NCBI GenBank assembly: GCA_037445225.1
Contig: JBBIKW010000017.1
Span: 1 to 64,000, forward strand
Reading direction: 5' to 3'
Source of the DNA: M3007 sp037445225
Lineage (GTDB): Bacteria > Bacteroidota > Bacteroidia > Chitinophagales > Saprospiraceae
Length of the DNA stretch: 64,000 nucleotides
The position numbers were made by a program, and so were the translations under genes. Under the pieces are notes generated by a model. That model worked only from the letters and a program-made list of their open reading frames with translations, was not told where the DNA came from and did not search any database. Of this stretch, positions 40,846 through 48,725 are shown piece after piece (position 1 is the stretch's first letter; every line of letters begins with the position of its first letter).

Positions 40846-42087
40846 TTAAACGGCTTCTACGTAGTTCAAATCAGCATGAAAGGTTTCGCGCATGCCGATG
40901 AGAGCAGCAAAGGCGATGAGCAAACAGGCGGCGCCGACAATGGCCGCAGCCGAAAGCACGTTGCCGGTCATGGCAGGGCTTTTTAACCACAAGAAAGCCG
41001 AGGCGATGGGCACCAACATGCCGCGTGCAAAGTTGGGCACCGACGTAGCTACCGTAGCCCTAAGGTTGGTGCCAAATTGTTCGGCACCAATGGTGACGAA
41101 GACGACCCAAAAGCCCACCGACAGGCCCAACAAAAAATGGGCAAAGTGGAACGCTGCTACCGACGAAAACGGTGCCGCTAAGTAGTAAGCTACGGCTAAC
41201 GCATCCAAGGAAAGAAAGAGCCACATCACCTTTAGGCGGCTTTGCAAGATCTGGCTCAACGTCCCAGAGAGGATGTCGCCCAATATAAGACCGGCATAAC
41301 AAGCGGCGATGGCGTTGCCCGCCGATACGTTTGCCAGCCCTTTCGCTTGACCAAATTCGGGCGCCAGCGTCACCAAGACGCCCACGACAAACCACGTGGG
41401 AAAACCGATGAGCAAGCAGCGAGCGAAGCGAGCAAAGCGATCCCAGCTGGTGAACAGGGCTAAAAAGTTCCCGCGGCTGATGCCTTCGGTTGCCTCCATC
41501 TGGCGAAATAAACCCGACTCGTGGACGCTGATACGCAGTACCAGCAGCAGCAAGCCCAAGGCGCCACCTATGAAAAAGCACACTCGCCAAGGGAAAAACA
41601 TGTCGATGACCCACGCCAGCAGAGCGCCGCTCAACCCTACCGAAGCCACGATCATGGTGCCGTAGCCGCGTTTATCCTTAGGTAGGCTTTCGGCCACTAA
41701 CGTAATGCCGGCCCCGAGTTCACCAGCCAAACCGATGCCGGCCAAAAAGCGCAACACGGCGTAATCGACCGAGGAGTAGACCAACCCGTTCAAAATGTTG
41801 GCTATAGAATAAAGCGCAATGGAAAAATACAGCACGCGCACGCGGCCGCGCCTGTCGCCTAAGACTCCCCACAGCACGCCGCCCAACAACATGCCGGCCA
41901 TCTGCCAGTTGAGGAGCATGACCCCTATATCGGTGAGGGCCTGTCCGGAAAACCCCAGCTCCTTGAGGCTTTTCACGCGCACAAACCCAAAGAGCAACAG
42001 GTCGTAGATGTCAACAAAATAGCCCAATGCCGCCACGATGACGGCAGCGTTGAGCAGGGACTTGGTAGCTACCGCATCTTCTCTCAT
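40846..42087 (-). CDS. MFS transporter
   Basis: A 413-residue inner-membrane protein with about 12 hydrophobic segments. The major-facilitator signature between segments 2 and 3 is GVLWGVLGDRRGRVRVLYF. A short ES-type motif (ISVHESGLFRQ) after segment 6 resembles the metabolite:proton symporter/sugar porter group. The charged loop pattern (ESLPKDKRGYGTMIVASVGL) also fits. Substrate cannot be told. ATG 42087 is preferred over a TTG six bases upstream. It follows the TPR gene by 36 bp on the same strand. Confidence 0.88.
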   Translation of the reverse strand: MREDAVATKSLLNAAVIVAALGYFVDIYDLLLFGFVRVKSLKELGFSGQALTDIGVMLLNWQMAGMLLGGVLWGVLGDRRGRVRVLYFSIALYSIANILNGLVYSSVDYAVLRFLAGIGLAGELGAGITLVAESLPKDKRGYGTMIVASVGLSGALLAWVIDMFFPWRVCFFIGGALGLLLLVLRISVHESGLFRQMEATEGISRGNFLALFTSWDRFARFARCLLIGFPTWFVVGVLVTLAPEFGQAKGLANVSAGNAIAACYAGLILGDILSGTLSQILQSRLKVMWLFLSLDALAVAYYLAAPFSSVAAFHFAHFLLGLSVGFWVVFVTIGAEQFGTNLRATVATSVPNFARGMLVPIASAFLWLKSPAMTGNVLSAAAIVGAACLLIAFAALIGMRETFHADLNYVEAV

Positions 42088-42123
42088 GTGCAACGCCAGT
42101 GCTCTCTGCTTCTGCTCTTCGTC

Positions 42124-43449
42124 TTATTGCTTGAAAAACGGCTCCGCGTTCTTACCGCCGCTGCGCACCAGATCTAACCGCTTCCGGAATTCGCCGGCCG
42201 TCTCTAAATCGTCCTTGCGCGCGTAGATTTCCGACAAAGCGATGAGCGTATTGACGTCGTTGGGATCAAGTGACTCTGCCTTTTGAAAATAAGGTAGGGA
42301 TTCTTCAAAGAGCGCTAAGACTTCTTTTTGCAGCTGCTGTATCTTTTTAATAGTTGCTGCTGAGTAGTCGTCTCGAGGAATGGCGTTGATCTCCTGCGTC
42401 CGCGCAGCCGCCTTGTTGTAGAACAGCGCCCCCAAAGAGTAATAGGCGTCTGACGACTTCGGGTCTATCTCGATGGCTTTTTCGTAGTATTTTTTCGCCT
42501 CTGCAAAGTACTCCGTCGCTTTTTGGTCGTTTTTGTTCTGCAGCTCGCGTTGGTATAGATTATCGTACACACTGCCTAAGGTGACGTATAGCCCTACGTT
42601 GTTGGGCTCTTGCTCCATGGCCTGCTTTAGGCGGCCAATGAGTTCCTCCAGTTGCCCTTTTTTGAGATACAGGTTAATTTCGGCGAACAACAACCCCGAC
42701 TCGTTAGGGTATTTTTGGCGCCCTTCGCGCAGGATGTGCTCTGCTTCTTCCGTCTGTCCTTTTGCGGCTTTTATCTCGTACAGGCCCTGATACACGCCGG
42801 CCTCTGCTTTGCCCTCTTGGTACAGTTGCATGTAGTACTGCTCCGCTTCGTCGTTCATGCCGGCCAGCTGGGCACATAGCCCCGCCACATAGAGCTGGTT
42901 TTGGAGCTGTGCTGGGTCATCTAAGAGGCTCTTAATTTTTTCAGCGCTGAGAATTTTATGGCTTTTGATAAGGGCGTCGAACGAACGATAGGCTGCGTCG
43001 TACGCCTTGTTTTCGTACTTCATCAAGCCGATATTGATAAGGTAGCTCTGAATTTCTGAAATGCCTTTTGCCGCATCGGAGCGCTCGTATTTTTTCGTGG
43101 CCAGCTCGTAAGCTTTTTGGAATGCTTCAAACGCTACCAAGGCGTCGTTGTCGCCGCTGAGCGGTGCGCTCGGGTTAATGGCCCGCATAGCCATTTCGCG
43201 CTGAATGATGGTGCTGTAAATTTCCCCTCGTGTTTGCCAAGCGGACACTAGTCCCTGCACTTCTGGCGCCTGTATAGCTCGGTCGATCTTGTCCTTTGCC
43301 TCTTGGAGCTTTTCTTCACTGCCAGAAGGGTCCATGTTGAAAGCAGTCAACGCGCGCGCCGCCTGCTTGGACAGTTTCACCGGATCGTCTTGCGCTTGCA
43401 ACACGGCAGCGCCGGCAATAAAAGCCATTAAGAACACGAAGTTTTTCAT
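42124..43449 (-). CDS. Exported TPR-repeat protein
   Basis: A 441-residue protein with a signal peptide (FVFLMAFIAGAAVLQAQ) and then helical TPR repeats throughout. The repeat consensus is clearest in KYYEKAIEIDPKSSDAYYSL and FQKAESLDPNDVNTLIALSE. An in-frame ATG at 43461 would add four residues to the n-region; either gives a working signal. This type of periplasmic TPR protein is widespread in Bacteroidota, and partners are unknown. It is first in the TPR/MFS gene run. A -7 box lies 82 bp upstream. Confidence 0.85.
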   Translation of the reverse strand: MKNFVFLMAFIAGAAVLQAQDDPVKLSKQAARALTAFNMDPSGSEEKLQEAKDKIDRAIQAPEVQGLVSAWQTRGEIYSTIIQREMAMRAINPSAPLSGDNDALVAFEAFQKAYELATKKYERSDAAKGISEIQSYLINIGLMKYENKAYDAAYRSFDALIKSHKILSAEKIKSLLDDPAQLQNQLYVAGLCAQLAGMNDEAEQYYMQLYQEGKAEAGVYQGLYEIKAAKGQTEEAEHILREGRQKYPNESGLLFAEINLYLKKGQLEELIGRLKQAMEQEPNNVGLYVTLGSVYDNLYQRELQNKNDQKATEYFAEAKKYYEKAIEIDPKSSDAYYSLGALFYNKAAARTQEINAIPRDDYSAATIKKIQQLQKEVLALFEESLPYFQKAESLDPNDVNTLIALSEIYARKDDLETAGEFRKRLDLVRSGGKNAEPFFKQ

Positions 43450-43530
43450 CGTAGTAAGCATTTTTAGTAAGACTACCTGCAGCAGAGTCGCTTCTGCCTA
43501 CTGGTTAAAGTATTTTTCGTCTATACGCAG

Positions 43531-43538
43531 CAAAGGTA
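43531..43538 (-). promoter_or_regulatory. Candidate -7 element upstream of the TPR gene
   Basis: TACCTTTG on the minus strand, predicting a leader of about 75 nt for the gene starting at 43449. Confidence 0.4.
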
Positions 43539-43644
43539 ACTGGGTTTCAGAAAAATCCCTGCACGTGCCGTTAAACCCCTACCGCATAGCAGCAGTCTAT
43601 GTTGGCCGAATAGCAAATGTTCACCAAAAAAATACGACACAAAA

Positions 43645-44454
43645 ATGGTTATGAGCAAGTTTCATTGGATCATCGGCTTATTGGTAGCAGGGGTACTTAC
43701 TGTGCCCGCTTGTAAAAAAGACGCCTCCTCTGACGCCGACGTAACGACGGCCGAAGATGTGGCTACGGCCGAAGATTTTTCCGCAGAGATCGACCAGGCC
43801 GTAGATATTGCTATCGAAGAGCGCGGCGGCAGTGGCAGTTGTCCTACGGTGACCTTAGCGCAGCCCTGGGGCACCTGGCCCAACACCATTACCATCGACT
43901 ACGGCACAGCGGGGTGCCTGGGGCCGAACGGCGAGCATGTGCTCAAAGGCAAGATCATCATCACTCAGAGCGCTGAGATGTTTACCGCTGGAGCACAGCG
44001 CACCAAGACCTTCGAAAACTTCTACGTCGACGACGTGCGCGTGGAGGGCACTAAAACCTGGCGAAACAACGGTCAAAACGCTGCCGGCGAGTGGTCGTAC
44101 ACGCGCGAGGCTTCCGGGATGAAGCTGACCTACGCCGATGGAGCTACGACTACGTGGAACCACACGCATACGGCAACGCTGGCACAGGGAGGCGCAACGC
44201 CTACTCATTGGGATAACGTGTGGAAGATCACCGGCAACACTTCGGGTGTTAATCGAAATGGAGCAGCGTTCTCTTCCACTATTGTGGAGCCCCTCGTCAA
44301 GCGCGGTAACTGCCGTTGGATCGTCGAAGGGAAGGTTGAATTTACGCGCAATGGTCAGACCTCGATATTGGATTTCGGCAACGGCACTTGCGACCGCTTT
44401 GGTCGCCTGACGCTGCCCAACGGCGAGGAGGTCGTCGTACGCTTGCGGCGCTAA
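43645..44454 (+). CDS. Putative lipoprotein of unknown function
   Basis: A 269-residue protein. The leader (FHWIIGLLVAGVLTVPAC) ends in a cysteine with VPA before it, an acceptable lipobox. An acidic, Asp/Glu-rich linker (TTAEDVATAEDFSAEIDQAV) follows. The C-terminal 200 residues are beta-rich, with repeated Trp/Thr/Asn and YxDG-like motifs (TITIDYGTAGCLGPNGEHVL, LTYADGATTTWNHTHTATL). Four cysteines are spread through it and may form disulphides. Similar lipoproteins are common in Saprospira-like genomes but have no assigned role. ATG at 43645 or 43651 are both possible. A strong terminator follows. Confidence 0.75.
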   Translation: MVMSKFHWIIGLLVAGVLTVPACKKDASSDADVTTAEDVATAEDFSAEIDQAVDIAIEERGGSGSCPTVTLAQPWGTWPNTITIDYGTAGCLGPNGEHVLKGKIIITQSAEMFTAGAQRTKTFENFYVDDVRVEGTKTWRNNGQNAAGEWSYTREASGMKLTYADGATTTWNHTHTATLAQGGATPTHWDNVWKITGNTSGVNRNGAAFSSTIVEPLVKRGNCRWIVEGKVEFTRNGQTSILDFGNGTCDRFGRLTLPNGEEVVVRLRR

Positions 44455-44478
44455 CTCTTCCTACCCGCTTTGGCTGAG

Positions 44479-44522
44479 AGGCGGCTACACCGGCAAGGCG
44501 CCGTGTAGCCGCCTTCTTTTAT
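44479..44522 (+). terminator. Intrinsic terminator
   Basis: AGGCGGCTACAC (44479-44490) pairs with its complement at 44503-44514, a perfect 12-bp stem with a 12-base loop, followed by TCTTTTAT. It ends the lipoprotein transcript. The tail overlaps the stop codon of the convergent PASTA gene. Confidence 0.85.
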
Positions 44523-45355
44523 TGGCATCCCGCTGGGAGTTCTTGAGTTAAGTACAGGTCGATCTGCTCGCCGATGCGCAATATGCCGTTTGGGTCGTAC
44601 GGCGGTGATTGCCGCCACACGTAGGCCGACATTTCGTCTACCACGGTAGCATCTTTGATGACGGCGCCCACATTTAGATTACTGCTCGTGATGAGAAAGC
44701 GCGCCGCGTCGTAGGTGAGACAAAGGCAGTTGGGGATTTCGACTACCACAGCCACTTGTTCGGAGACGACAAAATCTATTTCCGAGCCCATCTCTACCTC
44801 GAATCCGTATCGAATAGCTTGAGTGATGGTGTCGCCGCGGTAGAGGACGTCGATGATCGTGTTAGGGGTAAGCTTTGGGTTGGCGATGCGCGCAATGACG
44901 CGCGGCTTTAGGCCCAAGCGTTGGCACTTTCGGCTATACAGGTCGTAGTCGTCATTGCCCACTAAATTGGGCAAGCGCACGATGTCGGGGTTTCGTTTGG
45001 TTACCGTAAAATACAAAGTACGACCCTCCTTGACCCGGCTTTGCGGCTTGGGGTTTTGCATCAGCACCACGCCGGGCGGCTTTTCCGGCACGTAGATGGA
45101 ATCGTTGACAACGATCTGAAAGCCGCGCAGACGCGCCTTATGGGAAGCTTCGCGAAAGCCCATGCCCACGAAGTTGGGCACCTGTACGCTCTCGCCGTGT
45201 TGCGTATAGCATTTCAGCCACCACATCGTCAGCATGAGAAGGCCTCCCATCGCTCCTATCAAACTCAGGCAGTTTCGAACGACATAGGGTTCGGTTAGGA
45301 AGCTGTATACTTCTAACCCTACTCGTCGGAGAAAGATCCATCCTTCTTGCATCAT
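44519..45355 (-). CDS. Membrane-anchored PASTA-domain protein
   Basis: A 278-residue protein with a short cytoplasmic end, one transmembrane segment (LSLIGAMGGLLMLTMWWL) and three PASTA repeats: VQVPNFVGMGFREASHKARL, then VRLPNLVGNDDYDLYSRKCQ, then VEIPNCLCLTYDAARFLITS. PASTA domains bind peptidoglycan or muropeptides; here they hang in the periplasm without the kinase domain of PknB-like proteins. The ATG at 45355 is preferred to an in-frame TTG 15 bases upstream, and a -7 box at 45399-45406 fits. It probably takes part in cell-wall sensing or assembly. Confidence 0.9.
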   Translation of the reverse strand: MMQEGWIFLRRVGLEVYSFLTEPYVVRNCLSLIGAMGGLLMLTMWWLKCYTQHGESVQVPNFVGMGFREASHKARLRGFQIVVNDSIYVPEKPPGVVLMQNPKPQSRVKEGRTLYFTVTKRNPDIVRLPNLVGNDDYDLYSRKCQRLGLKPRVIARIANPKLTPNTIIDVLYRGDTITQAIRYGFEVEMGSEIDFVVSEQVAVVVEIPNCLCLTYDAARFLITSSNLNVGAVIKDATVVDEMSAYVWRQSPPYDPNGILRIGEQIDLYLTQELPAGCQ

Positions 45356-45398
45356 ATGAAAAGGCCGCAATACAGCACGGTGTGTCCTCTGCGCGGCG

Positions 45399-45406
45399 CA
45401 AAAGTA
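45399..45406 (-). promoter_or_regulatory. Candidate -7 element of the PASTA gene promoter
   Basis: TACTTTTG on the minus strand, 43 bp upstream of the ATG at 45355. Confidence 0.45.
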
Positions 45407-45444
45407 ATTCGGTGCAGCGGTATATACTCGCTTTGGGGGCGGAG

Positions 45445-48400
45445 CTATTCTTTAAGGAAACGGACCACGTGGCGCCCTCCTTGCGGCGAGGTTACTGCCA
45501 GAAAGTATATGCCTGAGGGCCAAGCAGCAGGTAGCTGGAGGGTGTGCAGTGCTCCAGCAATCGGAATGACATCGTCCAAGAGCAGGCGTCCTAACCTATC
45601 CGATATGCGTATCTGCACAGGCTCAGCCGGCCACCCTTGGGTATCCACGTACAGGCGTTCGACCGCAGGGTTAGGATATACTGCTACAGACAGGGCACTT
45701 GACAAGTCCATCGCTTTCGACCGCGCGTCCGCTTCTTCGCCTGTAAGAGGTGCGGTCTGCTGTACTACGCAGTCGAAAACGTTCAAGTGGGTTTCTACAT
45801 ACGTCTGCGGCGCCAGTCGTGCCAAAGCGTAGATAAATATAGGGTCGGCCTGGGGAGGAAGGGTATACTCAAAAATGTCGGCCTCTCCTTGGCCGATACC
45901 CGCTCCCACAGCCGTGAACCGGATGGATCGCCGAGGAGCCAGATGCGGGTTGCGCACAGTATAGGGGCGGCCATTGGGCGACATGTATACCGTTCCCTGA
46001 AGTGGAGACACTGCCGTCACGCCCTGCGGAAGTTCGTAGGCGATAGACACCAATGGCGCTGGGCATTTATTGATCAGCCGCATGCGATAGGTCTTTTCTC
46101 CGGCGGTGTTGCGCTGGATGCTCAAAATCTCAAAGCGCAGACAGGGTGTCTCCTTCACATCGCAGGGCAGGTCGTCGGCAGAAGCAACCTTCACCTGTAC
46201 GGTAAAGCAGCAAGAAGCCTCGGTGGCGCACCCGTCCTCCGCGCTAAAGCAGACGACGGTTGCTCCCACGGGGAAGGAGGCGCCGCTGGGCAACCCTTGT
46301 GTGAGGGTGGCGACCGGCGCGCCACAAGGGCAATCGCTTGTCAATGCCGGCGCATCGTAGTTGACCAGAGCGCTGTTCGTTCCTACGGGAGCCGTCACGG
46401 CAATGTTGGCGGGGCATTGGAGGGCCAGCGCACTGGTGTAGAAGTCTATGGCAAACGTGTCGTGCAAGACACATCCTAACGAGTCGGTCGCCAGCACAGT
46501 ATACACTGTTGGCTGTGCGGGCTGGGCCGTCACTGTTGGACAGGTAGTACAGTCTAACCCATCGGCTGGAGCCCAAACATAGGTAGTAAAGCCGGGAAGC
46601 GCGTAGGAAACAGCGGCGCCCGGACAGATCACCGTGTCGCCAAATCGGATATCGGGCAGCAGGCTGTAGGTATAGAACACGGAGTCGCGCTGTATGCGGC
46701 CGCAGGCGTCCGTAACTTCTACCCAATAATACAGCCCCGGCTCTGTAGCGGTGAAGGTCTGTGCCGTAGAGCCGTCTTGCCATACGTATTGGACATAGCC
46801 CTCACCGGCATCGAGCACGGCAGGCACTTTCTCGCACGCGATGATATCTGGCCCTAAATTGAGCTCCTGCACTTTTGGCGGCGTGAGCGCCGCAACAGAG
46901 AGGTTATTCTTGTAGTCGCATTCTACCACACTGCCTGCCGGCAGGTCTTCTAAAGAAAAGGGCGTGCTCAGGGAATTGTCGTAGTTGACGACGCTATATA
47001 CTGTCTGCACGCCTTGCAGCGAGAGCCAGGCGGCGTTGGGGAGCAGCCCGCTTCGACATTCACCCGGAGCCAGCGGGGGTGTCAAGGAAAGGGTGGCACT
47101 CCCAAGGGCGCTGGCGCTGTCTTGAGTAGGATTGTCGGCGTAAAACCAGACTTCCACAAAGCCGGCGGCTTCTACACCGCCGTTGTTGCAGATCGTATAT
47201 GTCGGAGCAGCGCCGCCGCCAGTGCATGTAATGCTGTCGAGGCGAAAGGTCAGGTCGGGCAGGTTGGCACAGTCGTTCGGCTGGCACAGCAGCGCCGTCT
47301 TAGGTGTAAAAGGTGTAGGCGCGGTGGTGGGCCAGGGCAAGAGAAAGAGCGGCTGGTTGGGGACGAACAAAGTAGGCGTGCGCGGTTGTACGGTATCTAC
47401 CGAGGCAACGGCAGCAGGTTCGAGCACCAGCTGGCATGTCTGTTCCAAAGGTCTGGACAGGTCTATTTTGAACAGGAACGCTTGTGTGGGCGCCGCGCTT
47501 GTGTTTCCCGTCACATACAGCGCGCCACGGTGCATTGCCGCCGCGTGCAACCCTTCTCCAAAAGGTGCCGGCAGGTCGATAGTGAATACTCGGGTCAGCT
47601 CTCCCGCTTTATTTGTCTGAGCGATAAACCGCTCAGCGTGCCGACCGTAAATGAGAAAGCCGTCGGGTAAAGAGAACAGCTGTGTGGCATACGACTGGTC
47701 TTGTTGAGGGAACTGGATTTCTTTGACCCAGAGCAGCTCGCCGTCGGAGGAGTGCTTTTGCATGTAGGTGCGCACCGGCGCATAGTCGGCAGGGGCTGAT
47801 GCGGTCCCATTAAAGATCGAATACACGGCGTTGTCCTCCACAACCACGTCGGTTGCTCTGAGGTCTAAGATGGTCTTAGGCGTCGCCGGCGCTATGGGCG
47901 TGCTCTTTACCCATTTGACTGCGCCTGTATTTGTCGCAGCGCGCAGAACGAAGGGAAGGTTGCCTTGATACTGGTTGGCCGAGGCGCGCTCTTGGTGGAA
48001 ACCCACGACAAACGCATCGCCTTGATGGAGGACGAGGCGCGTAGGTACGGCAAGGCTGTCTAAGCGGTATCCAAAGGGCGGGCTAGGTAGTACGGCGCCG
48101 TTTTGGCGGTTTATTCGAAGGAGTTCCACAGAAAAAGAGGAGAGACACACCCCATAGGCATTGTTAAAAGGCATGTCGACTATGGTGCCCAAGCTGAAAA
48201 AATCCTGTTCAGAAATCCGCGCCCACAACACTTGGCGCGCAGCGGGGTCGTAGCGCAGGAGGAAGCTGCTCGTGTACGGTTCGCTTTGGTGCCGCCCCAT
48301 AATCGCCAGTTTTCCTTCGGAGTCGAGCAAGGCGCTCAACGGGTGTACGGGCAAGCTGCTGCTGACCTGCCAGTAGTCTGCAGAAAGTAAGGCTCCTTGG

Positions 48401-48594
48401 GCGGAGATGTTCAGTAAGGCCAAATCGCCGCCGCGCGTGCCGACGACAAACACACTGCTATCGGGCCCAGGACATACGACGTGTGCCACTATCCCACTGT
48501 CGAGGGTGAGCAAGAAAGATGCAGAACCCAACTGGGCCAAGACAGGCAATGGCGTTATAGCCATAGCCAAGGGCAAATAGGAAGTGAATCGCAT
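45445..48594 (-). CDS. Large secreted multidomain protein with T9SS sorting signal
   Basis: A 1049-residue protein with a signal peptide (YLPLAMAITPLPVLAQ). The first 430 residues look like a degenerate propeller (VVGTRGGDLALLNISAQG, LFSLPDGFLIYGRHAERF). A CARDB-like domain follows (NLPDLTFRLDSITCTGGG), then PKD/gliding-type beta domains (YVWQDGSTAQTFTATEPGLY; VICPGAAVSYALPGFTTYVW). A cysteine-rich HYR-like domain follows (LQCPANIAVTAPVGTNSALV), then a uncharacterised beta domain, and finally the T9SS sorting domain (VYPNPAVERLYVD ... GIYFLAVTSPQGGRHVVRFL). It is a cell-surface protein, probably adhesive. A -7 box at 48635-48642 serves it. Confidence 0.85.
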   Translation of the reverse strand: MRFTSYLPLAMAITPLPVLAQLGSASFLLTLDSGIVAHVVCPGPDSSVFVVGTRGGDLALLNISAQGALLSADYWQVSSSLPVHPLSALLDSEGKLAIMGRHQSEPYTSSFLLRYDPAARQVLWARISEQDFFSLGTIVDMPFNNAYGVCLSSFSVELLRINRQNGAVLPSPPFGYRLDSLAVPTRLVLHQGDAFVVGFHQERASANQYQGNLPFVLRAATNTGAVKWVKSTPIAPATPKTILDLRATDVVVEDNAVYSIFNGTASAPADYAPVRTYMQKHSSDGELLWVKEIQFPQQDQSYATQLFSLPDGFLIYGRHAERFIAQTNKAGELTRVFTIDLPAPFGEGLHAAAMHRGALYVTGNTSAAPTQAFLFKIDLSRPLEQTCQLVLEPAAVASVDTVQPRTPTLFVPNQPLFLLPWPTTAPTPFTPKTALLCQPNDCANLPDLTFRLDSITCTGGGAAPTYTICNNGGVEAAGFVEVWFYADNPTQDSASALGSATLSLTPPLAPGECRSGLLPNAAWLSLQGVQTVYSVVNYDNSLSTPFSLEDLPAGSVVECDYKNNLSVAALTPPKVQELNLGPDIIACEKVPAVLDAGEGYVQYVWQDGSTAQTFTATEPGLYYWVEVTDACGRIQRDSVFYTYSLLPDIRFGDTVICPGAAVSYALPGFTTYVWAPADGLDCTTCPTVTAQPAQPTVYTVLATDSLGCVLHDTFAIDFYTSALALQCPANIAVTAPVGTNSALVNYDAPALTSDCPCGAPVATLTQGLPSGASFPVGATVVCFSAEDGCATEASCCFTVQVKVASADDLPCDVKETPCLRFEILSIQRNTAGEKTYRMRLINKCPAPLVSIAYELPQGVTAVSPLQGTVYMSPNGRPYTVRNPHLAPRRSIRFTAVGAGIGQGEADIFEYTLPPQADPIFIYALARLAPQTYVETHLNVFDCVVQQTAPLTGEEADARSKAMDLSSALSVAVYPNPAVERLYVDTQGWPAEPVQIRISDRLGRLLLDDVIPIAGALHTLQLPAAWPSGIYFLAVTSPQGGRHVVRFLKE

Positions 48595-48634
48595 GCTTTT
48601 GGGAGTGGTTTGGGTGAAACAAAAAAGCGTCCGG

Positions 48635-48642
48635 CAAATTTA
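48635..48642 (-). promoter_or_regulatory. Candidate -7 element (TAAATTTG)
   Basis: On the minus strand, 40 bp upstream of the ATG at 48594. Confidence 0.4.
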
Positions 48643-48725
48643 ATCGCTACACCCTAAAGAGAACCGTCGTCAAGGCGTCAGAGTGCCTTACCTTCGCGCG
48701 TTCTTCTTCCAGAAATCTTTTTTTC